The notes under the pieces: generated by a model
What the model saw: the letters and a program-made list of their open reading frames with translations, nothing else
The model's database searches: none
What the model was told of the DNA's origin: nothing
Source: Micromonospora profundi
GTDB lineage: Bacteria > Actinomycetota > Actinomycetes > Mycobacteriales > Micromonosporaceae
Direction of reading: 5' to 3'
Length of the DNA: 64,000 nucleotides
Assembly (NCBI RefSeq): GCF_011927785.1
Contig: NZ_JAATJK010000001.1
Span: 3,753,001 to 3,817,000, forward strand
Made by a program: the position numbers and the translations under genes
Part shown: in pieces, positions 25,810 to 34,429 of the stretch
How positions within the stretch are numbered: position 1 is the first letter of the stretch
Layout: every line of letters begins with the position of its first letter

Positions 25810-26607
25810 ATGCGTCTGGCGACCTGGAACGTGAACTCGGTGAAGGCCCGCCTGCCCCGGCTGTTGGAGTGGCTGGCCGGCACCGCCCCCGACGTCGTCT
25901 GCCTGCAGGAGACCAAGTGCCCCGACGACGCCTTCCCGGTGGCCGAGGTCGGCGACCTGGGCTACACCGTGGCCAACCACAGCAACGGCCGGTGGAACGG
26001 GGTGGCGATCCTGTCCCGGATCGGCCTGGCCGACGTCCGGGTCGGGTTCGCGGGCGAGCCGGGCTTCCCCGAACCGGAGGCCCGGGCCGTCTCCGCCACC
26101 TGCGACGGGGTGCGGGTCTGGTCGGTGTACGTCCCGAACGGCCGGACGCCTGACGACCCGCACTACGCGTACAAGCTGGCCTGGTTCGCGGCGCTGCGCG
26201 ACGCGCTGGACGCGGAGCTGACCGACGGCCTCCCGCTCGCCGTCTGCGGGGACTTCAACGTCGCCCCGACCGACGCCGACGTCTGGGACCCGGCGGTCTT
26301 CACCCACTCCACGCACGTCACCCCGCCCGAGCGGGCGGCTCTCGCGGCCCTGCGTGACCTGGGGCTCAGCGACGTGGTGCCGACCCCGATGAAGGGGCCA
26401 CACCCGTTCACCTACTGGGACTACCGGGCCGGGATGTTCCACCAGAACAAGGGCATGCGGATCGACCTTGTGTACGCGTCCGCGCCGTTCGCCCGCGCGG
26501 TCCGCTCGGCGTACGTCGACCGGGAGGCCCGCAAGGGCAAGGGCCCCTCCGACCATGCCCCGATCGTCGTGGACGCCGACCTCGTTCCGGCGGTCGAGAC
26601 GTTCTGA
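25810..26607 (+). CDS. xth: Exodeoxyribonuclease III
   Basis: This endonuclease/exonuclease/phosphatase-fold enzyme of 265 residues acts in base excision repair as an AP endonuclease and 3'-exonuclease. Motifs seen: ATWNVNSVKARL (start), CLQETKC with the metal-binding Glu, YVPNGRTPDDPHYAYKLAW, CGDFNVAPTDADVWDP, KGMRIDLVYAS and the terminal SDHAPIVVD catalytic His. ATG 25810 is exactly at the conserved start; the frame open from 25528 is antisense or extension. It probably shares a transcript with the PAC2 gene. Confidence 0.95.
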   Translation: MRLATWNVNSVKARLPRLLEWLAGTAPDVVCLQETKCPDDAFPVAEVGDLGYTVANHSNGRWNGVAILSRIGLADVRVGFAGEPGFPEPEARAVSATCDGVRVWSVYVPNGRTPDDPHYAYKLAWFAALRDALDAELTDGLPLAVCGDFNVAPTDADVWDPAVFTHSTHVTPPERAALAALRDLGLSDVVPTPMKGPHPFTYWDYRAGMFHQNKGMRIDLVYASAPFARAVRSAYVDREARKGKGPSDHAPIVVDADLVPAVETF

Positions 26608-26641
26608 GCCCCGCTCCCCTGCTGGTGGCTAGGGTGGGCAG

Positions 26642-26959
26642 ATGGCAGTCGTGAAGATCAACGCAATCGACGTTCCGCCTGGCGCTGGCGAGGAGCTGGA
26701 GAAGCGGTTCGCCGCCCGCGCAGGCACCGTGGAGAACTCCCCCGGCTTCCTCGGCTTCGAACTGCTCCGGCCGGTGGCAGGCGAGACCCGCTATTTCGTG
26801 TACACCAAATGGGAGAGCGAAGAGGCGTACCAGGCGTGGGCCGCCGGGCCGTCCCGTGCCGCGCACGCCACCACCCCCGGCGAGAAGCCCCGCCCGCCGG
26901 TCGCCAGTGGCGCGAGCCTCCTGGAGTTCGAGGTGGCGCTGCACGTCCCCCAGCCCTGA
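26642..26959 (+). CDS. Antibiotic biosynthesis monooxygenase (ABM) domain protein
   Basis: A 105-residue dimeric alpha-beta barrel-type protein. It has VVKINAIDVPPGAGEELEKRF, ENSPGFLGFELLRPVAGETRYFVYTKWESEEAYQAW and FEVALHVP, in the order found in IsdG/HmoB-like heme-degrading monooxygenases and ABM proteins. The Asn and Trp residues typical of heme-degrading members appear, and the WES..AY..W block is common to mycobacterial MhuD-like proteins. Heme cleavage is plausible but not proven. It follows the exonuclease III gene by 34 bases on the same strand. Confidence 0.83.
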   Translation: MAVVKINAIDVPPGAGEELEKRFAARAGTVENSPGFLGFELLRPVAGETRYFVYTKWESEEAYQAWAAGPSRAAHATTPGEKPRPPVASGASLLEFEVALHVPQP

Positions 26960-27040
26960 CCCCGGGCGCGGGTGCACGGAGATCGGGGTGTCCGGTGCTA
27001 TGGGATACCGCGGTTTCCGTGAACCCCGCCCGCGGACTAG

Positions 27041-27886
27041 TCAGGGCTTGCGGGACGACTGCATGCTGGCGAACGCGATCACGTTGTCGGCGTAGCCGGT
27101 CCGGCCCCCGATGAACTGGCCACCACAGGTGATCAATCGCAGCCCGGCCGGGCCGTCGTGCCCGTAGATGCGTTCGGCGGGCAGCCTGTCCTTCGGGAAG
27201 TGCTCGACGGTGTCGACTTTGAAGACCACCACCGACCGGTCCGCGCGGGCGACCTCGATCAGATCCCCGGGCTTGAGTTTGCCCAGGTCGTAGAAGACCG
27301 ACGGACCGCTCTTGGTGTCCACGTGCCCGACGATCACGGCCGGGCCGGGCTCGCCCGGGGTCGGGCCGCGGTCGTACCAGCCGGTCTCGTTGTGCCGCTC
27401 CAACGGCGGTACGGCGATCGAGCCGTCGCGTGCCTGCCCGACGGGTGCCACCGGCGCGGCCACCTTGATCGCCGGCACCGTGAGGCGTACCGGGCGGCTG
27501 GCCGACAGCCCGACCGTCTCGCTGCGGGTCGGGCGGTCGCCGCCGGCCGGAGCCCAGTCGAGGGGGCCGACCGACCGGCCCAACCCTGCACCGGTCGCGA
27601 ACACGCCGGCCAGCACCAGCACCACGGCCAGGGGCACCGACCAGGGGCTGCGCCCGGACGGACGGCTGCGCCGGGGCGCGACGACCGTCGCCGGGCGCGC
27701 GGCCACGGACGGCCGGCCCGGGGAAGCCGACGAGCCGGCAGAGGACCGCTCGGCGGACGACCGCCCGGCAGACGGTCGCGTACCGGCGGACGACCGCTCG
27801 GCAGACGGTCCCGAGCCGGCAGAAGGTCGTGAGCCGGCGGGCGGTCGCGAACCGGCGGGCGGCGGTGTGGGGTGGAAGATCTCCAT
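27041..27886 (-). CDS. Class E/F-type sortase
   Basis: A membrane-anchored cysteine transpeptidase. The N-terminal 75 residues are a low-complexity Ser/Pro/Ala/Arg stretch, followed by one membrane helix (PLAVVLVLAGVFATGAGLG) and the sortase barrel. The catalytic His lies in AVIVGHVDTKSGPSVFYDL, the Cys in LRLITCGGQFI, and the Arg shortly after (GGRTGYADN). Sortases cleave a C-terminal sorting motif and attach the protein to the cell wall. ATG 27886 lies seven bases after the stop of the partner gene; GTG 27913 would overlap it. The transcript order (partner, then sortase) suggests the partner is related to its function. Confidence 0.88.
   Translation of the reverse strand: MEIFHPTPPPAGSRPPAGSRPSAGSGPSAERSSAGTRPSAGRSSAERSSAGSSASPGRPSVAARPATVVAPRRSRPSGRSPWSVPLAVVLVLAGVFATGAGLGRSVGPLDWAPAGGDRPTRSETVGLSASRPVRLTVPAIKVAAPVAPVGQARDGSIAVPPLERHNETGWYDRGPTPGEPGPAVIVGHVDTKSGPSVFYDLGKLKPGDLIEVARADRSVVVFKVDTVEHFPKDRLPAERIYGHDGPAGLRLITCGGQFIGGRTGYADNVIAFASMQSSRKP
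27720..27860. repeat. Degenerate short repeats encoding the sortase N-terminal stretch
   Basis: Units of roughly 18-21 bases with CCGGC(A/G)GA(C/A)GG... alternate across the region, encoding repeats of Ala-Gly-(Ser/Thr)-Arg-Pro. This is a likely slippage-prone segment. Confidence 0.6.
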
Positions 27887-27893
27887 GGCGGGC

Positions 27894-28472
27894 TCAGCGG
27901 CGGACGGCGCCACGGACGGTACGCGGTCGACGCAGGGCCAGCACCGCGACGATCAGTCCGGTGATGGTGAGCGCCGCACCGCCGGGCAGCAGCAGTTTGC
28001 CGGTCATGCCGCCGGAGCCGCCGCCGAAGCCGGTGGCCGGCCCTCGGCTCGGGTGTTCCGGCACCTTCTTGACCACCTGGAGCATCGTCGAGGCGGTCTC
28101 GCCGTCGCGGCACTCCAACTTGACCCGGTAGTTGCCGGGGCGGGTGCGCTCGCGCACCATCGGTGCGGCGGTGAGGACGCCGCGCTGCGGTTGGACGCCG
28201 ATCGCACCGAAGGCGTCGGAGACGACAGTGGCGCCCACCGAGTTGTCCCGGCAACTGGCCCGGATGCCGACGAGGTAGCCGGGCTGCACAGTGCTGGGGG
28301 TCACCTCGACGAACACGTCGACCGGAGACGGCGGCTGGGGCGCGGACACCGGCAGTCCAGCCGGCTGGGACGCGTCCGGCCCGGGAGCCGCATACGCGGG
28401 GGCGGCGGCCAGCAGGGGGCCGGCGAGCACTGTCACCACGGCCAGGATCACGCCGCCACGGGTCACTGTCAC
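27894..28472 (-). CDS. Secreted cell-surface protein with C-terminal membrane anchor, sortase partner
   Basis: A 192-residue exported protein with a signal peptide (GVILAVVTVLAGPLLAAAPAYA), a beta-rich domain (about 45-135) carrying two Cys (RASCRDNSV and KLECRDGE), a Gly-rich linker (GFGGGSGGMTG), a membrane helix (LTITGLIVAVLAL) and a basic tail (RRPRTVRGAVRR). This is the layout of a sortase substrate or sortase-operon membrane protein. No LPXTG or LAXTG is seen; the nearest form is GPATGFGGG before the helix. It precedes the sortase gene by seven bases. Function unknown. Confidence 0.75.
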   Translation of the reverse strand: MTVTRGGVILAVVTVLAGPLLAAAPAYAAPGPDASQPAGLPVSAPQPPSPVDVFVEVTPSTVQPGYLVGIRASCRDNSVGATVVSDAFGAIGVQPQRGVLTAAPMVRERTRPGNYRVKLECRDGETASTMLQVVKKVPEHPSRGPATGFGGGSGGMTGKLLLPGGAALTITGLIVAVLALRRPRTVRGAVRR

Positions 28473-28599
28473 GATGCCCCCTCTCGACGCGCTAGGACCG
28501 CGCCGGGCAGCGGACCGCCCGGCCTGCCGTACCAGATGGATCCTCTCACTCCCGGTCGCACATCACATCCGATCCGCCGACGGCGTCGCGTACCCTCGG

Positions 28600-29304
28600 G
28601 TGGTTGTGACCGCCACCGACCATGATCCCGCCGCAGTTCCGCCCGTGGGCCACATCCGCACCTTCCACCCCCGTCGTGGCCGGATGAGCGGCCGGCAGAC
28701 CGACGCGCTCGACCGGCTCTGGTCCCGGTACGGCCTGGACGTGTCGGACGCGTCCGTCGACCTCGCGCAACTGTTCGGCCGCCGGGCACCTGTGGTGTTG
28801 GAGATCGGCTCGGGCATGGGGGACAGCACCGCCGCGATGGCCGCCGCTGACCCGGGTCGAGATTATCTGGCGGTCGAGGTGCACACGCCGGGAATCGCGA
28901 ACCTGCTCGACCTGGTGGAGCGCGGTGACCTGGACAATGTGCGAATCGCGCGGGGCGATGCGTTGGACCTGGTCAGGGGCCTGCCCGAGGGTGCGCTGGC
29001 CGCTGTGCACGTCTATTTCCCGGACCCGTGGCCCAAGGCCCGCCACCACAAGCGGCGGATCATCCAGCCGGCGCACGTGGCACTGCTGCGCTCCCGTCTG
29101 GCGCCGGGTGGCACGCTGCACTGCGCGACCGACTGGGCCGAGTACGCCGAGGCGATGCGGGAGACCCTGGACGCTGACCCGGAGCTGGTGGACGCGTACG
29201 GCGGTTTCGCACCTCGTCCGGCCCACCGGCCGGTGACGAAGTTCGAACGGCGGGCGATCACCGCCGGGCGGCCGGTCGCCGACCTGATCTACCGGCGCCG
29301 GTGA
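28600..29304 (+). CDS. trmB: tRNA (guanine-N7-)-methyltransferase
   Basis: TrmB methylates G46 of tRNA variable loops using SAM. The 234-residue protein shows LEIGSGMGDSTAAMA (SAM loop), DYLAVEVHTPGIANLL (acidic residue after strand 2), VHVYFPDPWPKARHHKRR (the highly conserved catalytic region) and FERRAI near the end. The frame is open from 28291, overlapping antisense the preceding gene. I start at GTG 28600; GTG 28606 is an alternative. No ribosome site is visible. The SF2 helicase gene follows after 52 bases. Confidence 0.92.
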   Translation: MVVTATDHDPAAVPPVGHIRTFHPRRGRMSGRQTDALDRLWSRYGLDVSDASVDLAQLFGRRAPVVLEIGSGMGDSTAAMAAADPGRDYLAVEVHTPGIANLLDLVERGDLDNVRIARGDALDLVRGLPEGALAAVHVYFPDPWPKARHHKRRIIQPAHVALLRSRLAPGGTLHCATDWAEYAEAMRETLDADPELVDAYGGFAPRPAHRPVTKFERRAITAGRPVADLIYRRR

Positions 29305-29356
29305 GACGAAGGCCGGTTGGCGCCGGAGGGCATGATCCAGGCACCATGGACGGGAT

Positions 29357-31870
29357 ATGACGCTCACCGCCGCGCTGCCGACAAGCGCCGACCCCGACAC
29401 CCTCTTCGACGCGTTCGCCGGCTGGGCGAAGGATCGCGGCCTCGACCTCTATCCCCATCAGGAGGAGGCGGTCATCGAGATCGTCTCCGGCGCCAACCTG
29501 ATCATGAACACGCCCACCGGCTCCGGTAAGAGCCTGGTGGCGGTCGCCGCGCACTTCGCCGCCCTCGCCGACAGCCGGACGACCTTCTACACCGCGCCCA
29601 TCAAGGCCCTGGTGTCGGAGAAGTTCTTCGCGCTGTGCGAGGTCTTCGGCGCCGAGAACGTCGGCATGCTCACCGGCGACGCGAGTGTCAACGCCGACGC
29701 CCCGATCATCTGCTGCACCGCGGAGATCCTTGCCAATCTGGCGCTGCGCGAGGGCGACCGGGCCGACGTCGGCCAGGTGATCATGGACGAGTTCCACTTC
29801 TACGCCGAGCCCGACCGGGGCTGGGCGTGGCAGGTGCCGATCATCGAGCTGCCGCAGGCGCAGTTCATCCTGATGTCGGCCACCCTGGGGGACACCACCC
29901 GGTTCGTCGACGACCTGACCCGGCGTACCGGGCGGCCGACCGCCGTCGTCCGCTCGGCCGAGCGGCCGGTCCCGCTGATCTTCTCGTACGCGATGACGCC
30001 GCTGCACGAGACGCTCGAAGAGCTGCTGGAGACCAAGCAGGCCCCGGTGTACGTCGTGCACTTCACCCAGGCCGCCGCGCTGGAGCGCGCGCAGGCGCTG
30101 ATGAGCGTCAACGTCTGCACCCGCGCCGAGAAGGACATGATCGCGAGCGCGATCGGTGGCTTCCGGTTCACCTCGGGCTTCGGCAAGACGCTGTCCCGGC
30201 TGGTCCGGCACGGCATCGGCGTGCACCACGCCGGCATGCTGCCCAAGTACCGCCGGCTCGTGGAGACCCTCGCCCAGGCCGGCCTACTCAAGGTCATCTG
30301 CGGCACCGACACGCTCGGCGTCGGCATCAACGTGCCGATCCGCACGGTGCTGTTCACCGGCCTGTCCAAGTACGACGGGGTACGCACCCGGCTGCTCAAG
30401 AACCGGGAGTTCCACCAGATCGCCGGGCGGGCCGGGCGGGCCGGCTACGACACCATCGGCCGGGTCGTGGTGCAGGCACCCGAGCACGTCATCGACAACG
30501 AGAAGGCCCTCGCGAAGGCCGGCGACGACCCGAAGAAGCGCCGCAAGGTGGTCCGCAAGAAGCCGCCGGAGGGCTCGATCGGCTGGGGCCAGCCCACCTT
30601 CGACAGGCTGGTCGAGGCCGAGCCGGAGCCGCTGACGTCCAGCTTCCAGGTCAGCCACTCGATGCTGCTCAACGTCATCGGCCGCCCCGGGGACGCGTTC
30701 ACCGCCATGCGGCACCTGCTCACCGACAACCACGAGGAGCCCGCCGCCAAGCGCCGGCACATCCGCCGGGCCATCGCCATCTACCGGGCCCTGCGCGCCG
30801 GTGGAGTTGTCGAGGAGCTGCCCGAGCCGGACGAGACGGGCCGGCGGATCCGACTCACCGTCGACCTCCAGCTCGACTTCGCCCTCAACCAGCCGCTCTC
30901 CCCCCTCGCCCTGGCCACCATCGAGTTGCTCGACGCCGAGTCCCCGTCGTACGCCCTGGACGTGCTCAGCGTCATCGAGTCGATCCTCGACGACCCCCGG
31001 CAGATCCTCTCCGCGCAGCAGTTCAAGGCGCGCGGCGAGGCGGTGGCCGCCATGAAGGCCGAGGGCATCGAGTACGAGGCCCGCCTCGAACTGCTCGACG
31101 AGGTGACCTACCCCAAGCCGCTCGCCGAACTGCTGGGAGCCGCGTACGAGATGTACCGGCAGGGGCACCCCTGGGTCGCCGACCACGAACTCTCCCCCAA
31201 GGCCGTCGTCCGCGACATGTACGAGCGGGCAATGACCTTCACCGAGTACGTCCAGTTCTACGGGCTGACCCGCTCGGAAGGGCTGGTCCTGCGCTACCTG
31301 GCCGACGCGTACAAGACGCTGCGCCAGACCGTCCCCGAGGATGCCAAGACCGAGGAACTGATCGACCTCATCGAGTGGCTCGGCGAACTGGTGCGCCAGG
31401 TCGACTCCAGCCTCATCGACGAGTGGGAACGGCTGCGCAACCCGTCGGACGTGGCCGAGGTGGCCCAGGCGCACGCCGCCCTCACCGACCGGCCACCGGC
31501 GGTCACCCGCAACGCGCGGGCGTTCCGGGTGCTGGTGCGCAACGCGCTGTTCCGCCGCGTCGAGCTGGCCGCGCTGCGCCGCTGGGACCTGCTCGCCGAA
31601 CTGGACGCCGGCGACGGCTGGGACTACGACGCGTGGGCCGACGCGCTGGGGCCGTACTTCGAGGCGTACGACTCGATCGGCATCGGTCCGGACGCCCGGG
31701 GGCCGGCGCTGCTGATGATCGAGCAGGGCCGGGAGCGCTGGAAGATCCGGCAGATCTTCGACGACCCCGACGGCGACCACGACTGGGGCATCAGCGCGGA
31801 GGTCGACCTGGTCGCGTCCGACGAGGTCGGTGCCGCGGTCATCCGGGTCACCGACGTCGGCCAGCTCTGA
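29357..31870 (+). CDS. SF2 DEAD/DEAH helicase with DUF3516
   Basis: An 837-residue superfamily 2 helicase of the Ski2-like type. It has motif I TPTGSGKS, Ia APIKALVSEKF, motif II as MDEFHF (DEFH variant), motif III SATLGD, the GVHHAGMLPKYRRLVE region, motif V TDTLGVGINVP and motif VI QIAGRAGRAGYD. The C-terminal half (about 450-837) is the DUF3516 domain found in actinobacterial members. It probably unwinds RNA or DNA, but its cellular role is not established. It has no accessory gene; the convergent MBL gene ends nine bases away. Confidence 0.9.
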   Translation: MTLTAALPTSADPDTLFDAFAGWAKDRGLDLYPHQEEAVIEIVSGANLIMNTPTGSGKSLVAVAAHFAALADSRTTFYTAPIKALVSEKFFALCEVFGAENVGMLTGDASVNADAPIICCTAEILANLALREGDRADVGQVIMDEFHFYAEPDRGWAWQVPIIELPQAQFILMSATLGDTTRFVDDLTRRTGRPTAVVRSAERPVPLIFSYAMTPLHETLEELLETKQAPVYVVHFTQAAALERAQALMSVNVCTRAEKDMIASAIGGFRFTSGFGKTLSRLVRHGIGVHHAGMLPKYRRLVETLAQAGLLKVICGTDTLGVGINVPIRTVLFTGLSKYDGVRTRLLKNREFHQIAGRAGRAGYDTIGRVVVQAPEHVIDNEKALAKAGDDPKKRRKVVRKKPPEGSIGWGQPTFDRLVEAEPEPLTSSFQVSHSMLLNVIGRPGDAFTAMRHLLTDNHEEPAAKRRHIRRAIAIYRALRAGGVVEELPEPDETGRRIRLTVDLQLDFALNQPLSPLALATIELLDAESPSYALDVLSVIESILDDPRQILSAQQFKARGEAVAAMKAEGIEYEARLELLDEVTYPKPLAELLGAAYEMYRQGHPWVADHELSPKAVVRDMYERAMTFTEYVQFYGLTRSEGLVLRYLADAYKTLRQTVPEDAKTEELIDLIEWLGELVRQVDSSLIDEWERLRNPSDVAEVAQAHAALTDRPPAVTRNARAFRVLVRNALFRRVELAALRRWDLLAELDAGDGWDYDAWADALGPYFEAYDSIGIGPDARGPALLMIEQGRERWKIRQIFDDPDGDHDWGISAEVDLVASDEVGAAVIRVTDVGQL

Positions 31871-31879
31871 CGTCCACCG

Positions 31880-32599
31880 TCACCGGGTCTGGGCGGCGGC
31901 CTTGATCCGGCGTACGGCCTCGGCGGCGCCCTGGTTCCACGGGGTGCCGTGGCCGGGGAGGATCCAGGTGGCCCGCAGGTCCTCGATGCGGGCGAGCGAG
32001 GCGAGCGCCCGCGCCGGGTCGTCGGTGAACGGCGCCGGCTGCGGACCCGGCTGGCCGGTCAGCACGTGTCGGGTGGTGAGTGCGTCGCCGACGAACACGG
32101 CGTCGGCGACCGGCACGTGCACGGCGACGCTGCCCGGCGAGTGGCCGGGCATGCCGATGATGCGGGGAGCGCCGGGCAGGTCGAGCACCTGACCGTCCTG
32201 CACGGCGATCACCTCGGTGAGGTAGGTCGTGCGCAGCCCGCCCTTGCGGCCCGCGTACCAGATGAAACCTGCCGTCGCCCCGACCTTGAACGTCCCGAAG
32301 GGCGCCTTGGACTTGACCTCGCCGCGGGCCCGGGCGGCGTCCGCTTCGTGCACGTAGACCGGTACTCCGTGGTCGCGCCGGAGCCGTTCGGCGAAACCGA
32401 TGTGGTCGGTGTCGCCGTGGGTGAGGATCAGACCCTTGACGTCGGCGAGCGAGCGGCCCATGGCGGACAGCTCCGCGACGAGGTCGGACCAGTGGCCGGC
32501 GAGGCCGGCGTCCACGACTGTCACGCCCTCCTCGGTGTCGATCAGGTAGGCGGCGACGATGTCGTTGCCGATGCGGTGCAGGTGTGGTCCGAGCTTCAT
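31880..32599 (-). CDS. MBL-fold metallo-hydrolase
   Basis: A 239-residue metallo-beta-lactamase-fold hydrolase. The metal motif is LTHGDTDHIGF (the first metal-binding His is replaced by Gly in HxHxDH, as in several families), GMPGHSPGSVAV follows, VGDALTTRHVL supplies the bridging Asp, and LPGHGTPW the last His. It hydrolyses an unknown thioester, lactone or phosphodiester. ATG 32599 has GGAGGAAG just upstream. It is divergent from a TetR gene with operator-like repeats between them, so it is probably the regulated target. Confidence 0.88.
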   Translation of the reverse strand: MKLGPHLHRIGNDIVAAYLIDTEEGVTVVDAGLAGHWSDLVAELSAMGRSLADVKGLILTHGDTDHIGFAERLRRDHGVPVYVHEADAARARGEVKSKAPFGTFKVGATAGFIWYAGRKGGLRTTYLTEVIAVQDGQVLDLPGAPRIIGMPGHSPGSVAVHVPVADAVFVGDALTTRHVLTGQPGPQPAPFTDDPARALASLARIEDLRATWILPGHGTPWNQGAAEAVRRIKAAAQTR

Positions 32600-32630
32600 G
32601 GCTTCCTCCAGGTGTGGCGTCCCGCTCTGA

Positions 32631-32676
32631 TGGCTACGATACATAGCCATCATGCCTAAGCGCCATAGCTATCATG
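32631..32676. promoter_or_regulatory. Divergent promoter with TetR-type operator repeats
   Basis: TGGCTA (32631-32636) and TAGCCA (32644-32649) form an inverted repeat. CATAGCCATCATG (32642-32654) recurs with one change at 32664-32676, 22 bp apart, so on the same helix face. TATCAT at 32670-32675 is a candidate -10 for the rightward TetR gene. Binding by the adjacent TetR protein is inferred. Confidence 0.65.
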
Positions 32677-32711
32677 GGTGACGGTCGTCGCCCACCTGGA
32701 AGGACCACCAC

Positions 32712-33284
32712 ATGCCCACCCCCGACCGGACGTCCCTCGCCGACATCGTCACGGCCGCCCGCCAGATCCTGGAGGCCGAAGGGCTCCCACGCCTGACCAT
32801 GCAGGCGGTCGCCGAGCGGGTCGGCGTACGCGCCCCCTCGCTGTACAAGCGGGTCCGCAACCGCGACGACCTGATCCGGCTCGTCGCCGAGGCCATCGTC
32901 CGCGACTTCGGTGAGCGGCTCAGCGCCGTCGCCGGCAGCGGCGACCCGGGCCGGGACCTCGCCGAACTGGCCCGCGCTTTCCGCGCGTTCGCCCACGCCC
33001 AACCGGCCGGCTACCACCTGATGTTCAGCAACGGCCCCGCCGAGACCCGCCCCAGCCTCGAAAGCCTGACCCTGGCCAGCGCACCAGCGCTCCGCGTCGC
33101 CGCCGACCTCGCCGGACCCGAGCACGCGCTGGCGGGCGCCCGCATGCTCACCGCCTGGGCCAACGGCTTCGTCAGCATGGAACTCGCCGGCGCCTTCAAC
33201 CTCGGCGGCGATCTCGACGAGGCGTTCGAGTTCGGCATCGACCGCCTGACCGCAGCCCTGGCTAACCTGCCCCGAACGACCTGA
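32712..33284 (+). CDS. TetR-family transcriptional regulator
   Basis: The 190-residue protein has a TetR helix-turn-helix (ADIVTAARQILEAEGLPRLTMQAVAERVGVRAPSLYKRVRNRDDL, about residues 9-53) and a C-terminal ligand domain of the TetR_C_33/WHG kind (FRAFAHAQPAGYHLMFS, ANGFVSMELAGAFNLGG). It is divergent from the MBL hydrolase and likely represses it and itself through the repeats between them. It converges on the LacI gene. The ligand is unknown. Confidence 0.9.
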   Translation: MPTPDRTSLADIVTAARQILEAEGLPRLTMQAVAERVGVRAPSLYKRVRNRDDLIRLVAEAIVRDFGERLSAVAGSGDPGRDLAELARAFRAFAHAQPAGYHLMFSNGPAETRPSLESLTLASAPALRVAADLAGPEHALAGARMLTAWANGFVSMELAGAFNLGGDLDEAFEFGIDRLTAALANLPRTT

Positions 33285-33314
33285 CCACCGCGCCTCCCCG
33301 ACTGCCGGCCGGCC

Positions 33315-34376
33315 TCACCCGCGGGGCGGCGCCGTCGACGCGCGCACGACGACCTCGGTGGGCAGGATCAGCGTCGTACGGGTGAGGGCCGGCCGCAGCA
33401 GCATGCGGACGGCCTCGGCGCCCTTGCGGGCGTGCGGCTGCCGCACTGTCGTCAGGGCCGGCGTGGCGGCCGCCGCTTCCGGTACGTCGTCGAACCCGAC
33501 GACGGAGAGCCGATCGGGGACCCCGATGCCACGGCGGGTCGCCTCGGCGACGACGCCGAGCGCCAACCTGTCGCTCATCGCCAGGATCGCCGTGGGCGGC
33601 TCGGCGAGATCCAGCAGAGGTGCTGCCGCGGCGGCACCGTCGGCCTCCTCGACCCCGCGGGCCGCCACGACGACGACACGGCCACCATCGGCGAGTACGG
33701 GCGCGAGGGTGTCCCGGTAGCCGTCGAGGCGGGCGCGGTTGGCGACGTACCCGGTGGGGGCGTCGAGACCGGCGGGCACCAGAGTCGTCTCCGAGCGCCG
33801 GGCCAGGGCGAAGCTGATCACGCCGACGCGGCGGTGGCCCAGGTCGACCAGGTGAGCTGCCGCGGAGCGGGCGGCGGCCCGGTCGTCGATGCCGACGTAC
33901 GGCTCCCCCGGCGCCACCGGGGCGTCGAGCCCGACGACCGGCAGGCGGCGGGCGCGCAGCAGCTCGCGCCGCTCGGGCTCCAGCGGGTCGCAGAAGGCGA
34001 CGAAGCCGTCCACCAGAGCATTGGGAACGATGTCCGGAAGGCCCGGCTCGGCGCGGGGAACCAGCACCAGCGAGGAGCCGTGCTCGCCGCAGATGCGGGC
34101 CACTCCGGCCGTGGTCAGTCGCGCCGCCGGGTCCTCGAAGAGGTACTGCAGGGGCTCGTGGATGATCAGCCCGACGGCACCGGTCCGCCCACTGCGAAAC
34201 GTGTTCGACAGCGGGTCAGGACCCGGGTAGCCGAGGGCCTGTGCGGCGTCGAGGATCCGGTCGCGCAGCTCGCGACTGAGCTGGTCGGGCCTGTTGAACG
34301 CATTGCTCACAGTGGCCTGACTGACGCCTACCGCCTTCGCGACGTCTCGCATCCGCGGGGGTGGAACGTTGCTCAT
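33315..34376 (-). CDS. LacI-family transcriptional regulator
   Basis: A 353-residue repressor with an N-terminal LacI helix-turn-helix and hinge helix (MRDVAKAVGVSQATVSNAFNRPDQLS, then RDRILDAAQALGY) and a periplasmic-binding-protein-like sensor (VGLIIHEPLQYLFED; DGFVAFCDP; FDDVPEAAAATPALTTVRQP). It should bind a sugar-like effector. It is divergent from an MFS transporter with ATACGTAT in the gap. It probably controls that transporter and perhaps the following aldo/keto reductase. It differs from CebR and there is no sign it acts at the cellulase operator. Confidence 0.92.
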   Translation of the reverse strand: MSNVPPPRMRDVAKAVGVSQATVSNAFNRPDQLSRELRDRILDAAQALGYPGPDPLSNTFRSGRTGAVGLIIHEPLQYLFEDPAARLTTAGVARICGEHGSSLVLVPRAEPGLPDIVPNALVDGFVAFCDPLEPERRELLRARRLPVVGLDAPVAPGEPYVGIDDRAAARSAAAHLVDLGHRRVGVISFALARRSETTLVPAGLDAPTGYVANRARLDGYRDTLAPVLADGGRVVVVAARGVEEADGAAAAAPLLDLAEPPTAILAMSDRLALGVVAEATRRGIGVPDRLSVVGFDDVPEAAAATPALTTVRQPHARKGAEAVRMLLRPALTRTTLILPTEVVVRASTAPPRG

Positions 34377-34410
34377 CTCGGAGACTCCACTGCGTTGTGC
34401 CGGCTCTCTG

Positions 34411-34421
34411 ATACGTATAAG
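34411..34421. promoter_or_regulatory. LacI operator and overlapping -10 of the MFS gene
   Basis: ATACGTAT (34411-34418) is a perfect palindrome between the divergent LacI and MFS genes. TATAAG (34416-34421) overlaps it as a -10 candidate. This would place the start of transcription at about the ATG (34430), that is a leaderless message. Confidence 0.55.
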
Positions 34422-34429
34422 TTAGCCCC

